Source: Acinetobacter sp. A47
Lineage (GTDB): Bacteria; Pseudomonadota; Gammaproteobacteria; Pseudomonadales; Moraxellaceae
DNA: 64,000 nucleotides
Assembly (NCBI RefSeq): GCF_000805455.1
Contig: NZ_JSUS01000049.1
Location: 60,429-124,428 of the forward strand
Direction: 5' to 3'
The notes under the pieces were generated by a model, which made no database searches, was not told the origin of the DNA, and worked only from the letters and a program-made list of their open reading frames with translations. The position numbers and the translations under genes are program-made. This document shows positions 63,817-64,000 of the stretch, piece after piece; position 1 is the stretch's first letter, and the number at the start of each line of letters is the position of its first letter.

Positions 63817-64000
63817 ATGTTCTATAAAAAGATGTTGAATAATATCTATCAAGCTTTGGACAGTTTAGGCATTACCGCACAAAAACGTGCCATTCATATT
63901 CAATTTTCAAATCAACATTTAAATTCTCAGGTTTTCCTGCAACGTATAGATGGCCAGCATGAGCTGAATGGCGGCTTTAAGGCCGAGCTGATCTGCCAAT
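63817..64000 (+). CDS. vgrG: Type VI secretion VgrG spike protein (partial)
   Basis: The open frame runs off the right edge, with 61 residues visible. The visible sequence (start MFYKKMLNNIYQALDSLGI, then KRAIHIQFSNQHLN and VFLQRIDGQHELNGGF) matches the N-terminus of Acinetobacter VgrG proteins. A start at 63832 (MLNN) is also possible. VgrG forms the tip of the type VI secretion needle and usually precedes effector genes, which would lie beyond the window. Confidence 0.75.
   Translation, partial: MFYKKMLNNIYQALDSLGITAQKRAIHIQFSNQHLNSQVFLQRIDGQHELNGGFKAELICQ

Overview
The window reads as an Acinetobacter chromosome segment. Evidence: a dca-type dicarboxylate beta-oxidation cluster with the DcaP porin (the nomenclature comes from Acinetobacter ADP1), a second DcaP-like porin, an Acinetobacter-style VgrG N-terminus at the right edge, moderately AT-rich intergenic DNA, and dense catabolic operons each with its own regulator. 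No rRNA, tRNA, CRISPR array, IS element or phage gene was seen.

Layout. (1) 1-9.7 kb: divergent dca cluster. Thiolase, 3-hydroxyacyl-CoA dehydrogenase, an SDR and enoyl-CoA hydratase lie on the minus strand. Acyl-CoA dehydrogenase, MFS permease, two CoA-transferase subunits and the DcaP porin lie on the plus strand. A perfect 19-bp dyad sits in the divergent promoter region. Together they import a dicarboxylate, activate it and beta-oxidise it. (2) 9.7-16.1 kb: an MFS transporter, a hotdog thioesterase, then an unassigned acyl-CoA dehydrogenase / crotonase / class II aldolase / D-2-hydroxyacid dehydrogenase run, the last broken by a one-base frameshift. (3) 16.2-20.8 kb: fused indolepyruvate ferredoxin oxidoreductase with a divergent LysR gene. 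(4) 21-32.4 kb: liuABCDE leucine/isovalerate operon (minus strand), with a divergent TetR gene facing a strong operator-like palindrome, followed by an acyl-CoA synthetase, a methyltransferase and a second DcaP-like porin. (5) 32.5-38 kb: LysR, omega-amino acid:pyruvate aminotransferase, methylmalonate/malonate-semialdehyde dehydrogenase and amino-acid permease, probably beta-alanine catabolism. (6) 38-42 kb: LysR, AraC, and an aguA (agmatine deiminase) plus paired SMR exporter operon. (7) 42-44.4 kb: an AT-rich gap, a small orphan ORF, and an SRPBCC/SDR pair.

(8) 44.4-59 kb is the most interesting part. A divergent IclR regulator faces a plus-strand run of 14 genes: Rieske ferredoxin, a small recombinase-like HTH protein, Rieske oxygenase alpha subunit, SDR, VOC extradiol dioxygenase, ferredoxin reductase, MFS, cupin, alpha/beta hydrolase, an SDR lacking the catalytic Tyr and Lys, aspartate-dehydrogenase-like protein, aldehyde dehydrogenase, TPP-dependent enzyme and a porin. 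This looks like a complete, self-regulated meta-cleavage pathway for an aromatic compound that I cannot name. Three copies of a GTTTT-N6-AAAAC palindrome, two before the first gene and one before the porin, suggest the IclR operator and tie both ends into one regulon.

(9) 59-64 kb: AraC and LysR regulators, a predicted ankyrin-repeat lipoprotein, a nucleoside deaminase, a CynX/NimT-type MFS transporter and the start of a vgrG.

All assignments are from reading motifs and context. No database search was possible. Where several in-frame starts exist, the one with the best-spaced ribosome binding site was chosen.
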